From CAZQQN01 sp964549595 (GTDB lineage: Bacteria; Bacteroidota; Bacteroidia; CAILMK01; CAYYUA01): a DNA stretch of 20,346 bases. This document shows positions 13,024 to 20,346 of the stretch, piece after piece. The DNA lies in contig CAZJWK010000043.1 of the NCBI GenBank assembly GCA_964549595.1, positions 1 through 20,346 on the forward strand, written 5' to 3'. The translations under genes were made by a program, and so were the position numbers. The notes under the pieces are model-generated. The model had not been told where the DNA came from and made no database searches. It saw only the letters and a list, made by a program, of their open reading frames with translations. How positions within the stretch are numbered: position 1 is the first letter of the stretch; each line of letters opens with the position of its first letter.

Positions 13024-14070
13024 TTGACAAGGACCAGATTTGCGATAGTGGGTTTTGGGAATATTGGCAAGCGGCATGCGAATATTTTGCATAATATGCA
13101 AGATGCCGAGTTGACTGCTGTCGTGGATATTGATTCTTCAGAAAAATCGAAAGTAGCGGAAAGCTACGGGGAAATTTTTTTTAATTCCCTTCATGATTTC
13201 TTTGAGGAAGGTTATGAAGCGGATGTATTGGTTGTGGCAACCCCAAACGGTTATCATTATCAGCAAGCTTACCAGGGTTTGGAAAGGGGTTATCATGTGT
13301 TGGTAGAAAAGCCGATTACATTATCTACTAAAGCTTGTTCAGATTTGATCGAAAAGGCGAGGAATGTAGGAAAGGAAGTCTTTTGCGTTTTACAAAACCG
13401 TTATAGTCCTCCGGCGAGATGGCTAAAATATGTTATCGATCAAGCCCTTTTGGGTCGTATTTTCCTCGTGGATGTGCATTGTTTCTGGAACCGGGATGAA
13501 AAATACTACGATCAAAAAAACTGGAGGGGTGACGCGCAGCTGGACGGCGGAACCTTGTTCACCCAATTCAGCCATTTTATTGATCTTATTCTGTGGGCGT
13601 TTGGCGAAGTAAAGGAGAGTGAAGGTCGGTTTTTTAACTTCAATCACCAGAAGCTTATCGATTTTGAGGATAGTGGCATTTTACACCTGAGCATGAACAA
13701 TGGAGCCAAGGTGGTTTTTACATATTCTACCTCTGTTTGGGAAAAGAATATGGAAAGCAGTATTTCCGTCATAGGAGAAAAAGGCAGCTTAAAAATTGGC
13801 GGGCAATATATGGACCGGATTGACCATTGCCATATAAAAGATTATGACCAACCTGAAATATCCCCTGTTAATCCTCCTAACGATTATGGCCATTACAAGG
13901 GTAGTGCTGCTAACCACTTTTTTGTGCTGGAAAACATGATTAAAGCATTAAATGGTGAAACTTTTGAACTTGCCCGGCCGGAAGAGGCCTGCAAAAGTAT
14001 AGCTTTGATAGAACATGTCTATCAAAAAGGGAATCTATCGCACCCGGGGAATGATGAACAGGGTTTTTAA
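13024..14070 (+). CDS. WlbA/WbpB-like Gfo/Idh/MocA sugar dehydrogenase
   Basis: A cytoplasmic NAD-dependent oxidoreductase of the Gfo/Idh/MocA family, most like the UDP-N-acetylglucosaminuronate 3-dehydrogenases that act in surface-polysaccharide synthesis. Counting from TTG 13024 (348 residues), the Rossmann motif is RFAIVGFGNIGKRHA at the N-terminus, followed by VVATPNGYHYQQA and the catalytic EKP at 95-97. The WlbA-type pattern WNRDEKYYD, NWRGDAQLDGG and FTQFSHFIDL (His at 184) is complete. No ATG is available: an in-frame TGA sits at 12979, and the only candidates are TTG 13000 and TTG 13024. The -7 box favours the latter. The gene is separated from gpsA by its own promoter and converges on cysN. 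Exact substrate is inferred from motif only. Confidence 0.88.
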   Translation: MTRTRFAIVGFGNIGKRHANILHNMQDAELTAVVDIDSSEKSKVAESYGEIFFNSLHDFFEEGYEADVLVVATPNGYHYQQAYQGLERGYHVLVEKPITLSTKACSDLIEKARNVGKEVFCVLQNRYSPPARWLKYVIDQALLGRIFLVDVHCFWNRDEKYYDQKNWRGDAQLDGGTLFTQFSHFIDLILWAFGEVKESEGRFFNFNHQKLIDFEDSGILHLSMNNGAKVVFTYSTSVWEKNMESSISVIGEKGSLKIGGQYMDRIDHCHIKDYDQPEISPVNPPNDYGHYKGSAANHFFVLENMIKALNGETFELARPEEACKSIALIEHVYQKGNLSHPGNDEQGF

Positions 14071-14082
14071 AACCTATTTTTT
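14060..14082. terminator. Weak terminator candidate between convergent genes
   Basis: AGGG/AACCT half-sites around TTTTTAAAA (14060-14075) are followed by ATTTTTT. The pairing is short once a loop is allowed (about five pairs and a bulge). The hairpin includes the stop codon of the dehydrogenase gene. Confidence 0.3.
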
Positions 14083-14128
14083 AATTCCACTCCTTAAAAT
14101 ATTGAGAAATGCAGGAAAATTTTTCCGC

Positions 14129-15370
14129 TTAAATTACCATTCCTGCGGCAATGGTATTATTGGTATTTTCATCAATAATGACCATGCTCCCGGTTCCTTT
14201 GTTTTTGGTATAGGGGTCAATGTATAAAGGCTGTGAAGTCCGGATTTTGACCCTTCCGATGTCATTCAGTCCGATTTTCTTATCGTCCTCTACGCGGTGC
14301 AGGGTATTGACATCAATTTTATAGAGCACTTCCTTGATCATGCCCCTAACTTCGTGGGTATTGTGCTTAATGGCATATTTACCCCTCGGAACAAGTGGTT
14401 CATGGTACATCCAGCAAATCATAATGTCGAAATCCTGCTTTGCTTCAGGTTGGTTATGTTCTTTGACGACCATATCACCCCTGCTAATATCGAGGTCATC
14501 TTCCAATTCCATGGCCACGGCTAAGGGGGGATAAGCTTCTTCTAAGTTTTCTTTAGCCAGATGGATATTTTTAACCTTTGTCTGGAAACCTGAAGGCAAA
14601 GCCATCACATCATCACCGGGTTTAAACACCCCGCCTTCCACACGTCCGGCATAACCCCTGTAATCATGATAACCCTCCCGTTGTGGCCTTATTACGTATT
14701 GAACAGGGAACCTGGAATCTACGTAATCGTAATCTGTGGTTAAAGGTACGTTTTCAAGGTTATAAAGTAAAGAAGCTCCGTGATACCAATCCATGTGATG
14801 GGAACCTTCAACCACATTATCTCCGTTCAGGGCGCTGATGGGAATAAATTCCAAATCCGGGATATTGATTTTTGATATAAAAGAGAGGAAATCTTGTTTA
14901 ATATTTTCAAATACTTCCTCACTGTAATCAACCAGATCCATTTTGTTGATACAAACAAACACGTGATTAATACCAAGGAGGTTTGTGATAAAGGTATGCC
15001 GGCGAGTTTGTTCAGTAACTCCTTTTCTGGCATCAATTAGTATGATGGCCAGTTCAGAGTTAGAAGCACCGGTAACCATATTCCGGGTATATTGAACATG
15101 GCCGGGTGTATCGGCTAAAATAAATTTTCGCTTAGGGGTGGCAAAATAACGATAAGCCACATCAATGGTAATGCCTTGTTCACGTTCAGCCTTAAGCCCA
15201 TCGGTTACCAGCGCCAGGTTTGTGGTGTCTTCTCCACGGCGTTTACTGGTCTCTTCAACAGCTTCTAATTGATCCTGAAAGATCGTTTTGGAATCAAATA
15301 ACAATCTGCCTATTAGCGTACTTTTACCATCGTCAACACTTCCGGCAGTAGCAAACCTTAATAAGTCCAT
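14129..15370 (-). CDS. cysN: Sulfate adenylyltransferase subunit 1 (GTPase)
   Basis: CysN is the GTP-hydrolysing subunit that drives formation of APS from ATP and sulfate with CysD. The 413-residue product has all GTPase motifs: GSVDDGKST (10-18), the switch-I region around GITID (66-70), DTPGH (87-91) and NKMD (142-145). Beta-barrel domains II and III follow (landmarks YVIRPQREGYHDYRGYAGR, then CWMYHEPLVPRGKYAIKHNT, read in part). It is somewhat shorter than the roughly 475 residues of E. coli CysN and has no C-terminal APS kinase fusion, in keeping with the separate cysC upstream. It lies 44 bases after cysD with no terminator between them, so the two are co-transcribed. Start ATG at 15370 gives the expected N-terminus MDLLRFATAGS. 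Confidence 0.96.
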   Translation of the reverse strand: MDLLRFATAGSVDDGKSTLIGRLLFDSKTIFQDQLEAVEETSKRRGEDTTNLALVTDGLKAEREQGITIDVAYRYFATPKRKFILADTPGHVQYTRNMVTGASNSELAIILIDARKGVTEQTRRHTFITNLLGINHVFVCINKMDLVDYSEEVFENIKQDFLSFISKINIPDLEFIPISALNGDNVVEGSHHMDWYHGASLLYNLENVPLTTDYDYVDSRFPVQYVIRPQREGYHDYRGYAGRVEGGVFKPGDDVMALPSGFQTKVKNIHLAKENLEEAYPPLAVAMELEDDLDISRGDMVVKEHNQPEAKQDFDIMICWMYHEPLVPRGKYAIKHNTHEVRGMIKEVLYKIDVNTLHRVEDDKKIGLNDIGRVKIRTSQPLYIDPYTKNKGTGSMVIIDENTNNTIAAGMVI

Positions 15371-15414
15371 ATAATCACTGAGTTTCCCGTTTGGTTACTA
15401 AATAGCGATATTTT

Positions 15415-16320
15415 TTAAAAATATCCTTCTTTTTTCCGGTCTTCCATAGAAGATTCTGACCGTTTATCGTCAGCCCTTCCTGCCCTTTCTGTCACCCTTT
15501 CGGTGGAAACTTCGTCAATGACTTCCTTAAGGGTGGAAGCGTCAGAGACAAAAGCTCCGGTGCAAGTCATATCTCCTACAGTCCTAAAACGTACATTTAA
15601 TTCTTCTACTTTTTCATCCTCCGCCGGTTGCACAAATTCCGAAACGGCTAAATATACCCCGTTTCTTTTGACTACGGATCTTTTATGGGAAAAATAAATT
15701 TTTGGTAAAGGAAGGTTCTTTTCATAAATATATTGCCAGACGTCCATTTCAGTCCAATTACTAATGGGGAAAACCCTGAAATGCTCTCCGGGTTCCTTTC
15801 TACCATTAAAGGTATTCCAGATCTCGGGTCTTTGCTGCTTGGGATCCCATTGACCAAATTCATCCCTGTGACTGAAGAAACGTTCCTTGGCACGGGCCTT
15901 CTCTTCATCTCTACGGGCTCCGCCAATGGCTGCATCGAATTGGTGTTCCTCAATGGCATCCATTAAAGTGACTGATTGAAGTTTATTACGGCTGGCATTA
16001 GGACCTTTTTCTTCTTTCACACGGCCCTGATCTATTGAATCCTGTACATATTTGACAATTAATTCCGCATCATAATCGTTAATTACCTTATCCCTGAATT
16101 GAATGGTTTCTTCAAAATTGTGACCCGTATCCACATGCACAATAGGAAATGGTATCCGGGAAGGGAAAAAAGCTTTGTAAGCCAAATGCAGAACAATCAC
16201 GGAATCTTTTCCCCCTGAAAAAAGTAACATGGGATTTTCAAATTGCGCTGCTACTTCCCTTAACACAAAGATCGATTCTGCTTCTAATTGCTCCAGGTGT
16301 GATAGCGAATAATCTTTCAT
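15415..16320 (-). CDS. cysD: Sulfate adenylyltransferase subunit 2
   Basis: CysD is the catalytic subunit that joins sulfate to ATP, giving APS. The 301-residue product has the PP-loop SGGKDS (35-40), then HVDTGHNFEETI, FDAAIGGARRDEEKARAKER and the WNTFNGR, FPISNWTEMDVW and FRTVGDMTCTGA motifs that define the family. Length is normal. The ATG at 16320 starts MKDYSLSHLEQLEAES, the usual beginning. The gene follows cysC after 115 bases, a gap that contains a -7 box of its own (16361-16368), so cysDN may be transcribed both with cysC and separately. The product is a cytoplasmic partner of CysN. Confidence 0.96.
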   Translation of the reverse strand: MKDYSLSHLEQLEAESIFVLREVAAQFENPMLLFSGGKDSVIVLHLAYKAFFPSRIPFPIVHVDTGHNFEETIQFRDKVINDYDAELIVKYVQDSIDQGRVKEEKGPNASRNKLQSVTLMDAIEEHQFDAAIGGARRDEEKARAKERFFSHRDEFGQWDPKQQRPEIWNTFNGRKEPGEHFRVFPISNWTEMDVWQYIYEKNLPLPKIYFSHKRSVVKRNGVYLAVSEFVQPAEDEKVEELNVRFRTVGDMTCTGAFVSDASTLKEVIDEVSTERVTERAGRADDKRSESSMEDRKKEGYF

Positions 16321-16360
16321 AGCGTTTTTGCTTTCTTTAGAAGCCCTTTTTCAGAAAGTG

Positions 16361-16368
16361 CAAAGTTA
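16361..16368 (-). promoter_or_regulatory. -7 box upstream of cysD
   Basis: On the minus strand this reads TAACTTTG, an exact TAnnTTTG match. It predicts a transcript start near 16354 and a leader of about 33 bases. No TTG -33 element is found at the expected distance. Confidence 0.4.
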
Positions 16369-16435
16369 AATTTTTTCTATTAAGTTCCCTTAAATCGCCA
16401 CCAATTATTTCCCTAAAGCACTTTTTGCTTAAAGG

Positions 16436-17026
16436 TTATTCAATGTAAGGTTTAACGCCTTTAAAAAGGCTTTCTACGCTCTCTTCAATGGATAATTGAT
16501 CAGTGCGGATTTCAATGGCCGGGTTTTCGGGTTCCTCAAATTCACTATGAATACCGGTAAAGTCCTTTATCCCACCTGACCTTGCTTTTTGGTAAAGTCC
16601 TTTCACATCCCGCTCTTCACAAACAGCTAATGGACAGTTGACATAGACCTCATAAAAATCTTTTTCCTGAATAATATCTTTTGCTAAATTCCTGATTTCC
16701 AAGGTGGGGCTTATGAAGGAGTTAATGGTGATGATACCGCAATCCACAAAAAGTTTGGCAGCTTCGGCTACGCGTCTAATGTTTTCTTGCCTTTCTTCTT
16801 TTGAAAAACCCAGGTTATTGCAAAGTCCGGATCTAACATTATCGCCATCCAATAATTTTGTAAGGAAGCCCTCATGGTATAACTTATTTTCAAGTCCTTT
16901 GGCAATGGTACTTTTTCCTGACCCTGAAAGTCCGGTCATCCAAATGGCGATGCTACGCTGTCCCAGCTGCCTTTCTTTGTCTTCCCGGTTCAGGATATGG
17001 TCAAAAATCGGGTGAATGTTTTCCAA
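16436..17026 (-). CDS. cysC: Adenylylsulfate (APS) kinase
   Basis: CysC phosphorylates APS to PAPS, the donor for sulfotransferases or PAPS reduction. The 196-residue product has the P-loop GLSGSGKST (32-40), DGDNVRSGLCNNLGFS, RRVAEAAKLFVDCG and the active-site loop FISP (Ser106 in the position of the phosphoserine of the family), then CEERDVKGLYQKARSG and a terminal IRTDQLSIEESV. The start is TTG at 17026: an in-frame TAA lies two codons upstream (17032-17030), and the next Met is inside the P-loop strand, so an N-terminus of 31 residues before the P-loop is kept only by using TTG. A -7 box lies 19-26 bases upstream. It is the first gene of the cysC-cysD-cysN unit. Confidence 0.94.
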   Translation of the reverse strand: MENIHPIFDHILNREDKERQLGQRSIAIWMTGLSGSGKSTIAKGLENKLYHEGFLTKLLDGDNVRSGLCNNLGFSKEERQENIRRVAEAAKLFVDCGIITINSFISPTLEIRNLAKDIIQEKDFYEVYVNCPLAVCEERDVKGLYQKARSGGIKDFTGIHSEFEEPENPAIEIRTDQLSIEESVESLFKGVKPYIE

Positions 17027-17044
17027 AGCTTAATACATTTTTTG

Positions 17045-17052
17045 CAAAGGTA
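17045..17052 (-). promoter_or_regulatory. -7 box of cysC
   Basis: On the minus strand this reads TACCTTTG, an exact match to TAnnTTTG. It predicts a start near 17038 and a leader of only about 12 bases before the TTG start codon. A TTTC lies 19 bases upstream in place of the usual TTTG. Confidence 0.5.
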
Positions 17053-17381
17053 AGGAGGTATGCATTAAAATGAAACGGGGATCAATTATTTGAGGGAAGT
17101 AAAAGGCAAGAAAATCATCTTTAAAAAAGTTTGATAGGATAAGATGGTAACTCAAATAGCTTTAACCGGGTTCCAGGCCTGGATTATTTCCGGTTTATTT
17201 TAAATTTGGACGCTAAAACCATTTTTTTAATATGATTCGGCATGATTGGTTACTATTCCGCTATATACGTGTAATTAAACAGGGGAATGGTATGGGCGCG
17301 TTAAAAAATTTTAAGATTTTGAATGCTTTTGACCATGTAAGATACTAAAGAAATTGGTTTTAAAAAACCTTTTGCGAAGTT

Positions 17382-17389
17382 TACTTTCG
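17382..17389 (+). promoter_or_regulatory. Possible -7 box of the giant surface protein
   Basis: TACTTTCG differs from TAnnTTTG at one position. The predicted start near 17396 gives a leader of about 28 bases. A TTG at 17354-17356 is 25 bases upstream, slightly too far. Confidence 0.3.
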
Positions 17390-17423
17390 TTGATGAAAGT
17401 TTCTGGTACTGAAATTTAAGGAA

Positions 17424-20346
17424 ATGAAATTTAATTTTTTACGTTTAGCTTTATTATTTAGTGCTTTCCTTTTTACTTATTCTGATAGTCAAGCTCAATT
17501 AGACTCCACCCATTGGGTACCACCCCTGCATAGCCGAAGCAATGGTGAAATCGGAAGGCATTATATTTACCTTTCCACACCAAATCAAAGTGCTATTAAT
17601 GTGACTGTCACTGATGGTACCGGTACGGCTTTATCGGGTTCGCCTTATTCCGTCTCCAACAGTAGTCCGACAAGTATTTTTATTGGGAATGGTCAGAGCA
17701 CTGAGTTAATGGTTGATAATGACAGCCTCAATAAGGTGCTTTATAATACAGGGCTCATTTTCGAGGCTTCTGAAGAATTTTATGTAAATGCCAGATATAA
17801 ATCCTCCAATCAAGCTGCTTCTTTGACAAGTAAGGGGAATTCTGCGCGAGGAGAAACTTTTAGGGTAGGCCCAATGCCTATGCCTTCCAATAAGGGTATA
17901 GGAGGTGTAAGAAATTTTGTGACGGGAATAATGGCTACAGAAGATAGTACGGATATTGATGTAAAGGATTATAATTCTGGGGTGGTATTTAATGGTTCTT
18001 CCAATGTAACAAGTGATTCGCTATCTATAAGTCTGGATTCAGGGGAATGTTATGTAGTATCGGGTTATAGTAACACCGCTGCTAACCGTGATGGTTTTAC
18101 AGGTGCCTTAATTGAAGCCGATAATGATATTGTGGTTAATACTGGTAATTATTTAGGGACGATTTCCAATACACCCGGTCAGGATGCTGGAATTGATCAA
18201 ATTGTTCCTGCCAACAATGTTGGGAAAAAATATGCCGTTATCAGGGGCGGAGGTCAGGGAAAGCAGGAAAAGCCTATGGTAGTTGCTACTGAGGATAGTA
18301 CCGATATTTATGTCAATGGTAGAAGTACCCCGGATACCACAATTCAGGAGGGGCAATATTACCTTGTTCCTGATTCCAATTATAGTGGTTCTGGTCACGA
18401 AAACATGTATATCGAAACCTCAAATAATGCTTATGTTTATCAATTCTTAGCGGGTACTAAAAGTAATAATGGAACCCCTGGAATGAACTTTCTTGCCCCG
18501 CTGGACTGTGGTTTACCGGATAGTGTAGATCTAATACCATCAATCAAGAGTATTGGTTCCAGCACTTATAACGGAAAAATCATTGCCTTCATTGAAAAAG
18601 GGGATACCCTTGAGGTTGATGGAAATGTTCAATCCGGGGGAGAATCCTTAAATGGAAATTCTAATTGGGAAACTTATAAAATTAGTGGTCAATCAGGAGA
18701 TATCAAGGTGACTTCTACAGGGGCTATGGCTGCGGGCTTTTATGGAGAAACCGGACTAGCCGGTTATGGAGGGCTTTTTTCAGGATATGATTTAAATGTG
18801 AATGCGAGCTTTTCAGTTGATAAAGATATTGAATACTTGGAGCCGGTGGCAACTTGCCCTGATGATACCCTCAAGATTAGATTTAATGGTGAGAGTGAAT
18901 CCTCGACAACCTACGATTGGAAATTTGGAAGTGCTGATACAATTTCCGGTTCTGGTTCCGGTCCCTATGAAATATTATACGATAGTTCCGGCAAAGATAC
19001 GGTTAAACTTACCCTTGAAGATGATGGTTGCAAAGATTCAATAGAACAAGAAATTAAAATTTATAAAGGGCAACCGAGCAAAGCAACACTTCAAAATGTA
19101 ACTGTTGAAGCTGATTCATTGGTAAAGATTAAGTTTAAAGGGGACTCTATACCTGATTTGCATTATTATGAGTTAATGCGTAAAAAAGATGATGATGGTT
19201 TTAAATCGGTTAAAAAAGTAATTACACCGGATACGGCTGATAAAACCTTTACCCTATATGATTCGGTTGAAACAAGGCCTGAAAAACTTTGTTACAAGGT
19301 CCTGACCGAGCAAGCCTGTGCAGCCACCAAAAGTAGTGATACATTTTGTGCCACACAATTAAAGGGTGATCCAGAGAATTTGGCCAATCAATTAAAATGG
19401 CACTCATTTGAAGGCTATAGTGTGGATAGCCAATTTGTTTTAATAAAAAGGGCTTCGGGCTATGATACTTTAGCTCGGTTAAATGGCTCTGATACTTCCT
19501 TCAAGGATACGGGATTAGGTTGTAATGTTCCAGAATCCTATAAGATTCTAAGTTTTGAAAAAGGAGGGAACAATACTACGACATCCGATAGTATTTCATT
19601 AAAACCTTTTGATACTGTTCCTCCTCCGAAAGTTAATATTAGAAGAAGTACGGTTAAAAATAGTGATAGTATTCTTATTGTTTGGGATACAGTTAATGAC
19701 AAAGATGTGACCAAATACGAGGTTCATGCCAAGTCTGGTAGTGGAGGCTTTTCTAAGATCGCTACAGTAAAAGATAAGCAGCAGGATACTTTATCATACT
19801 TTCATCAGGGGATTAATCCGGTTGATAAACAATACTGTTATAAAGTTTATGCCGTTGATTCTTGCGAAGGCAATTTGTCCGATTCTTCTGAAACCCATTG
19901 CCCAGTCGAGCTACAGGGTACTCCAATACAACGGGCTAATAGATTGAATTGGCAAGCCTATAGAGGTTTCAATGTTAAACGTTATATCATTCAACGCCAG
20001 GACGGTTCCAAATGGAAAACCCTTGATTCCAATTCAGCAAATGATACTTCTTATGTGGATAGTGATAGTAATTTAGTTTGTAATAAAACTTACACTTATC
20101 GAATAAAAACCGAAGAAAAGGGTGGATTGAATAGCAAAAGCTTATCCGATACCACTAAAGTCACCCTATCTGATACCCTTCCTCCTGAGGGAGTGAATAT
20201 TAGAAAAGCTACCATTAAGAATGGAAGTAAGGTTAAATTAACATGGGATAAATCTCCTGATAAAGCTATACTATATTATCAAATTGAACACAAAAAAGCA
20301 TCGGCCGGTAATTTTTCCTTTTTGACCAATCATATAGCCGTGAAAT
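17424..20346 (+). CDS. Giant exported surface protein: IgGFc-binding-like, PKD and FnIII modules (3' partial)
   Basis: The frame is open from ATG 17424 to the window edge, 974 complete codons, so the C-terminus is missing. Residues 1-24 are a signal peptide (ending SDSQA). Residues about 30-470 match the IgGFc-binding N-terminal domain of Bacteroidota surface proteins: IGRHYIYLSTP, TSIFIG, LTSKGNSARGETFRVG, MATEDSTDIDV, AGIDQIV and NMYIETSNNAYVYQF. A PKD-like domain (about 474-548: CPDDTLKIRFNG, YDWKFG, DTVKLTLEDDGCKDS) follows. From about 552 onward there are FnIII-like domains of two alternating kinds with conserved Cys. Such proteins are usually T9SS cargo and end in a sorting or gliding-associated C-terminal domain; that part would lie beyond the window. 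A role in adhesion or in gliding is inferred from architecture. Gene context gives no partner. Confidence 0.88.
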   Translation, partial: MKFNFLRLALLFSAFLFTYSDSQAQLDSTHWVPPLHSRSNGEIGRHYIYLSTPNQSAINVTVTDGTGTALSGSPYSVSNSSPTSIFIGNGQSTELMVDNDSLNKVLYNTGLIFEASEEFYVNARYKSSNQAASLTSKGNSARGETFRVGPMPMPSNKGIGGVRNFVTGIMATEDSTDIDVKDYNSGVVFNGSSNVTSDSLSISLDSGECYVVSGYSNTAANRDGFTGALIEADNDIVVNTGNYLGTISNTPGQDAGIDQIVPANNVGKKYAVIRGGGQGKQEKPMVVATEDSTDIYVNGRSTPDTTIQEGQYYLVPDSNYSGSGHENMYIETSNNAYVYQFLAGTKSNNGTPGMNFLAPLDCGLPDSVDLIPSIKSIGSSTYNGKIIAFIEKGDTLEVDGNVQSGGESLNGNSNWETYKISGQSGDIKVTSTGAMAAGFYGETGLAGYGGLFSGYDLNVNASFSVDKDIEYLEPVATCPDDTLKIRFNGESESSTTYDWKFGSADTISGSGSGPYEILYDSSGKDTVKLTLEDDGCKDSIEQEIKIYKGQPSKATLQNVTVEADSLVKIKFKGDSIPDLHYYELMRKKDDDGFKSVKKVITPDTADKTFTLYDSVETRPEKLCYKVLTEQACAATKSSDTFCATQLKGDPENLANQLKWHSFEGYSVDSQFVLIKRASGYDTLARLNGSDTSFKDTGLGCNVPESYKILSFEKGGNNTTTSDSISLKPFDTVPPPKVNIRRSTVKNSDSILIVWDTVNDKDVTKYEVHAKSGSGGFSKIATVKDKQQDTLSYFHQGINPVDKQYCYKVYAVDSCEGNLSDSSETHCPVELQGTPIQRANRLNWQAYRGFNVKRYIIQRQDGSKWKTLDSNSANDTSYVDSDSNLVCNKTYTYRIKTEEKGGLNSKSLSDTTKVTLSDTLPPEGVNIRKATIKNGSKVKLTWDKSPDKAILYYQIEHKKASAGNFSFLTNHIAVK
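19359..20346 (+). repeat. Alternating FnIII-like two-module repeat
   Basis: Inside the giant protein, module B (residues 646-729 and 830-916) alternates with module A (730-829 and 917 to the edge; an older A-like copy at about 552-645). Module A begins DTVPPPKVNIRRSTV or DTLPPEGVNIRKATI; module B begins LKGDPENLANQLKW or LQGTPIQRANRLNW. The A-B unit is about 184-187 residues (about 555 bases). DNA copies have diverged, so the array is old. More copies probably follow outside the window. Confidence 0.75.

Larger units (their letters stand above)
17027..17423. other. Divergent intergenic region
   Basis: This gap lies between cysC (leftward) and the giant surface protein (rightward). It holds the cysC -7 box, a possible promoter for the surface protein, and several modest hairpins: ACTATTCC/GGAATGGT (17252-17291, long loop, one G-U pair), GGTTTT/AAAACC (17357-17370) and ACTTTC/GAAAGT (17383-17400). 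No gene or known riboswitch is recognised. Confidence 0.5.

Noticed and set aside
14111..14130. GGAAAATTTTTCC palindrome as cysN terminator
   Set aside because: The stem is very short once a loop is allowed, and no U-run follows in the direction of cysN transcription.
17252..17291. Long-loop hairpin ACTATTCC/GGAATGGT as a riboswitch or sulfur-responsive leader
   Set aside because: Only eight pairs with a wobble and a 24-base loop; it lies far upstream of either start and matches no riboswitch I know.

Overview
The window is about 20 kb of chromosome from a member of the phylum Bacteroidota. Three things point there. First, the 953-residue hydrolase ends in a type IX secretion system (T9SS) sorting domain. 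Second, the large protein at the right edge has the IgGFc-binding/PKD/fibronectin-III layout of Bacteroidota surface proteins. Third, boxes fitting the Bacteroidota -7 promoter element (TAnnTTTG) lie just upstream of several starts. Genus cannot be assigned. No tRNA, rRNA, insertion sequence, integrase, phage gene or CRISPR array is visible; this is chromosomal backbone with several uncharacterised envelope genes.

Layout. 1-511: AT-rich non-coding DNA with three hairpins. 512-1674: two tandem paralogous small exported proteins of unknown function, each with its own -7 box. 1751-4486: a tightly overlapping four-gene unit encoding a LolA-like protein, a YidD-family protein with a signal peptide, and two exported TPR-like proteins that share a C-terminal PGxG membrane-associated domain. 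4801-7662: a secreted CocE/NonD (S15-type) serine hydrolase. 7801-8649: a tandem universal stress protein. 9158-12941: an outer-membrane efflux protein, a MacA/HlyD-type adaptor and glycerol-3-phosphate dehydrogenase, almost without gaps. 13024-14070: a WlbA/WbpB-like sugar dehydrogenase on its own promoter. 17026 down to 14129 (minus strand): cysC-cysD-cysN, which convert sulfate to PAPS. 17424 to the right edge: the N-terminal 974 residues of a giant exported protein built from an IgGFc-binding-like domain, a PKD-like domain and alternating FnIII-like modules.

How the genes may work together. Most of the window serves the cell envelope: phospholipid precursor supply (gpsA), export (efflux pair), possible surface-sugar synthesis (WlbA-like), activated sulfate that may feed sulfation, and secreted or surface proteins. 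The most original material is the LolA/YidD/TPR-PGxG unit, the duplicated WGPFAWGFCC small proteins, and the two-module repeat of the giant surface protein. No homology search was possible; family names rest on motifs I could read.
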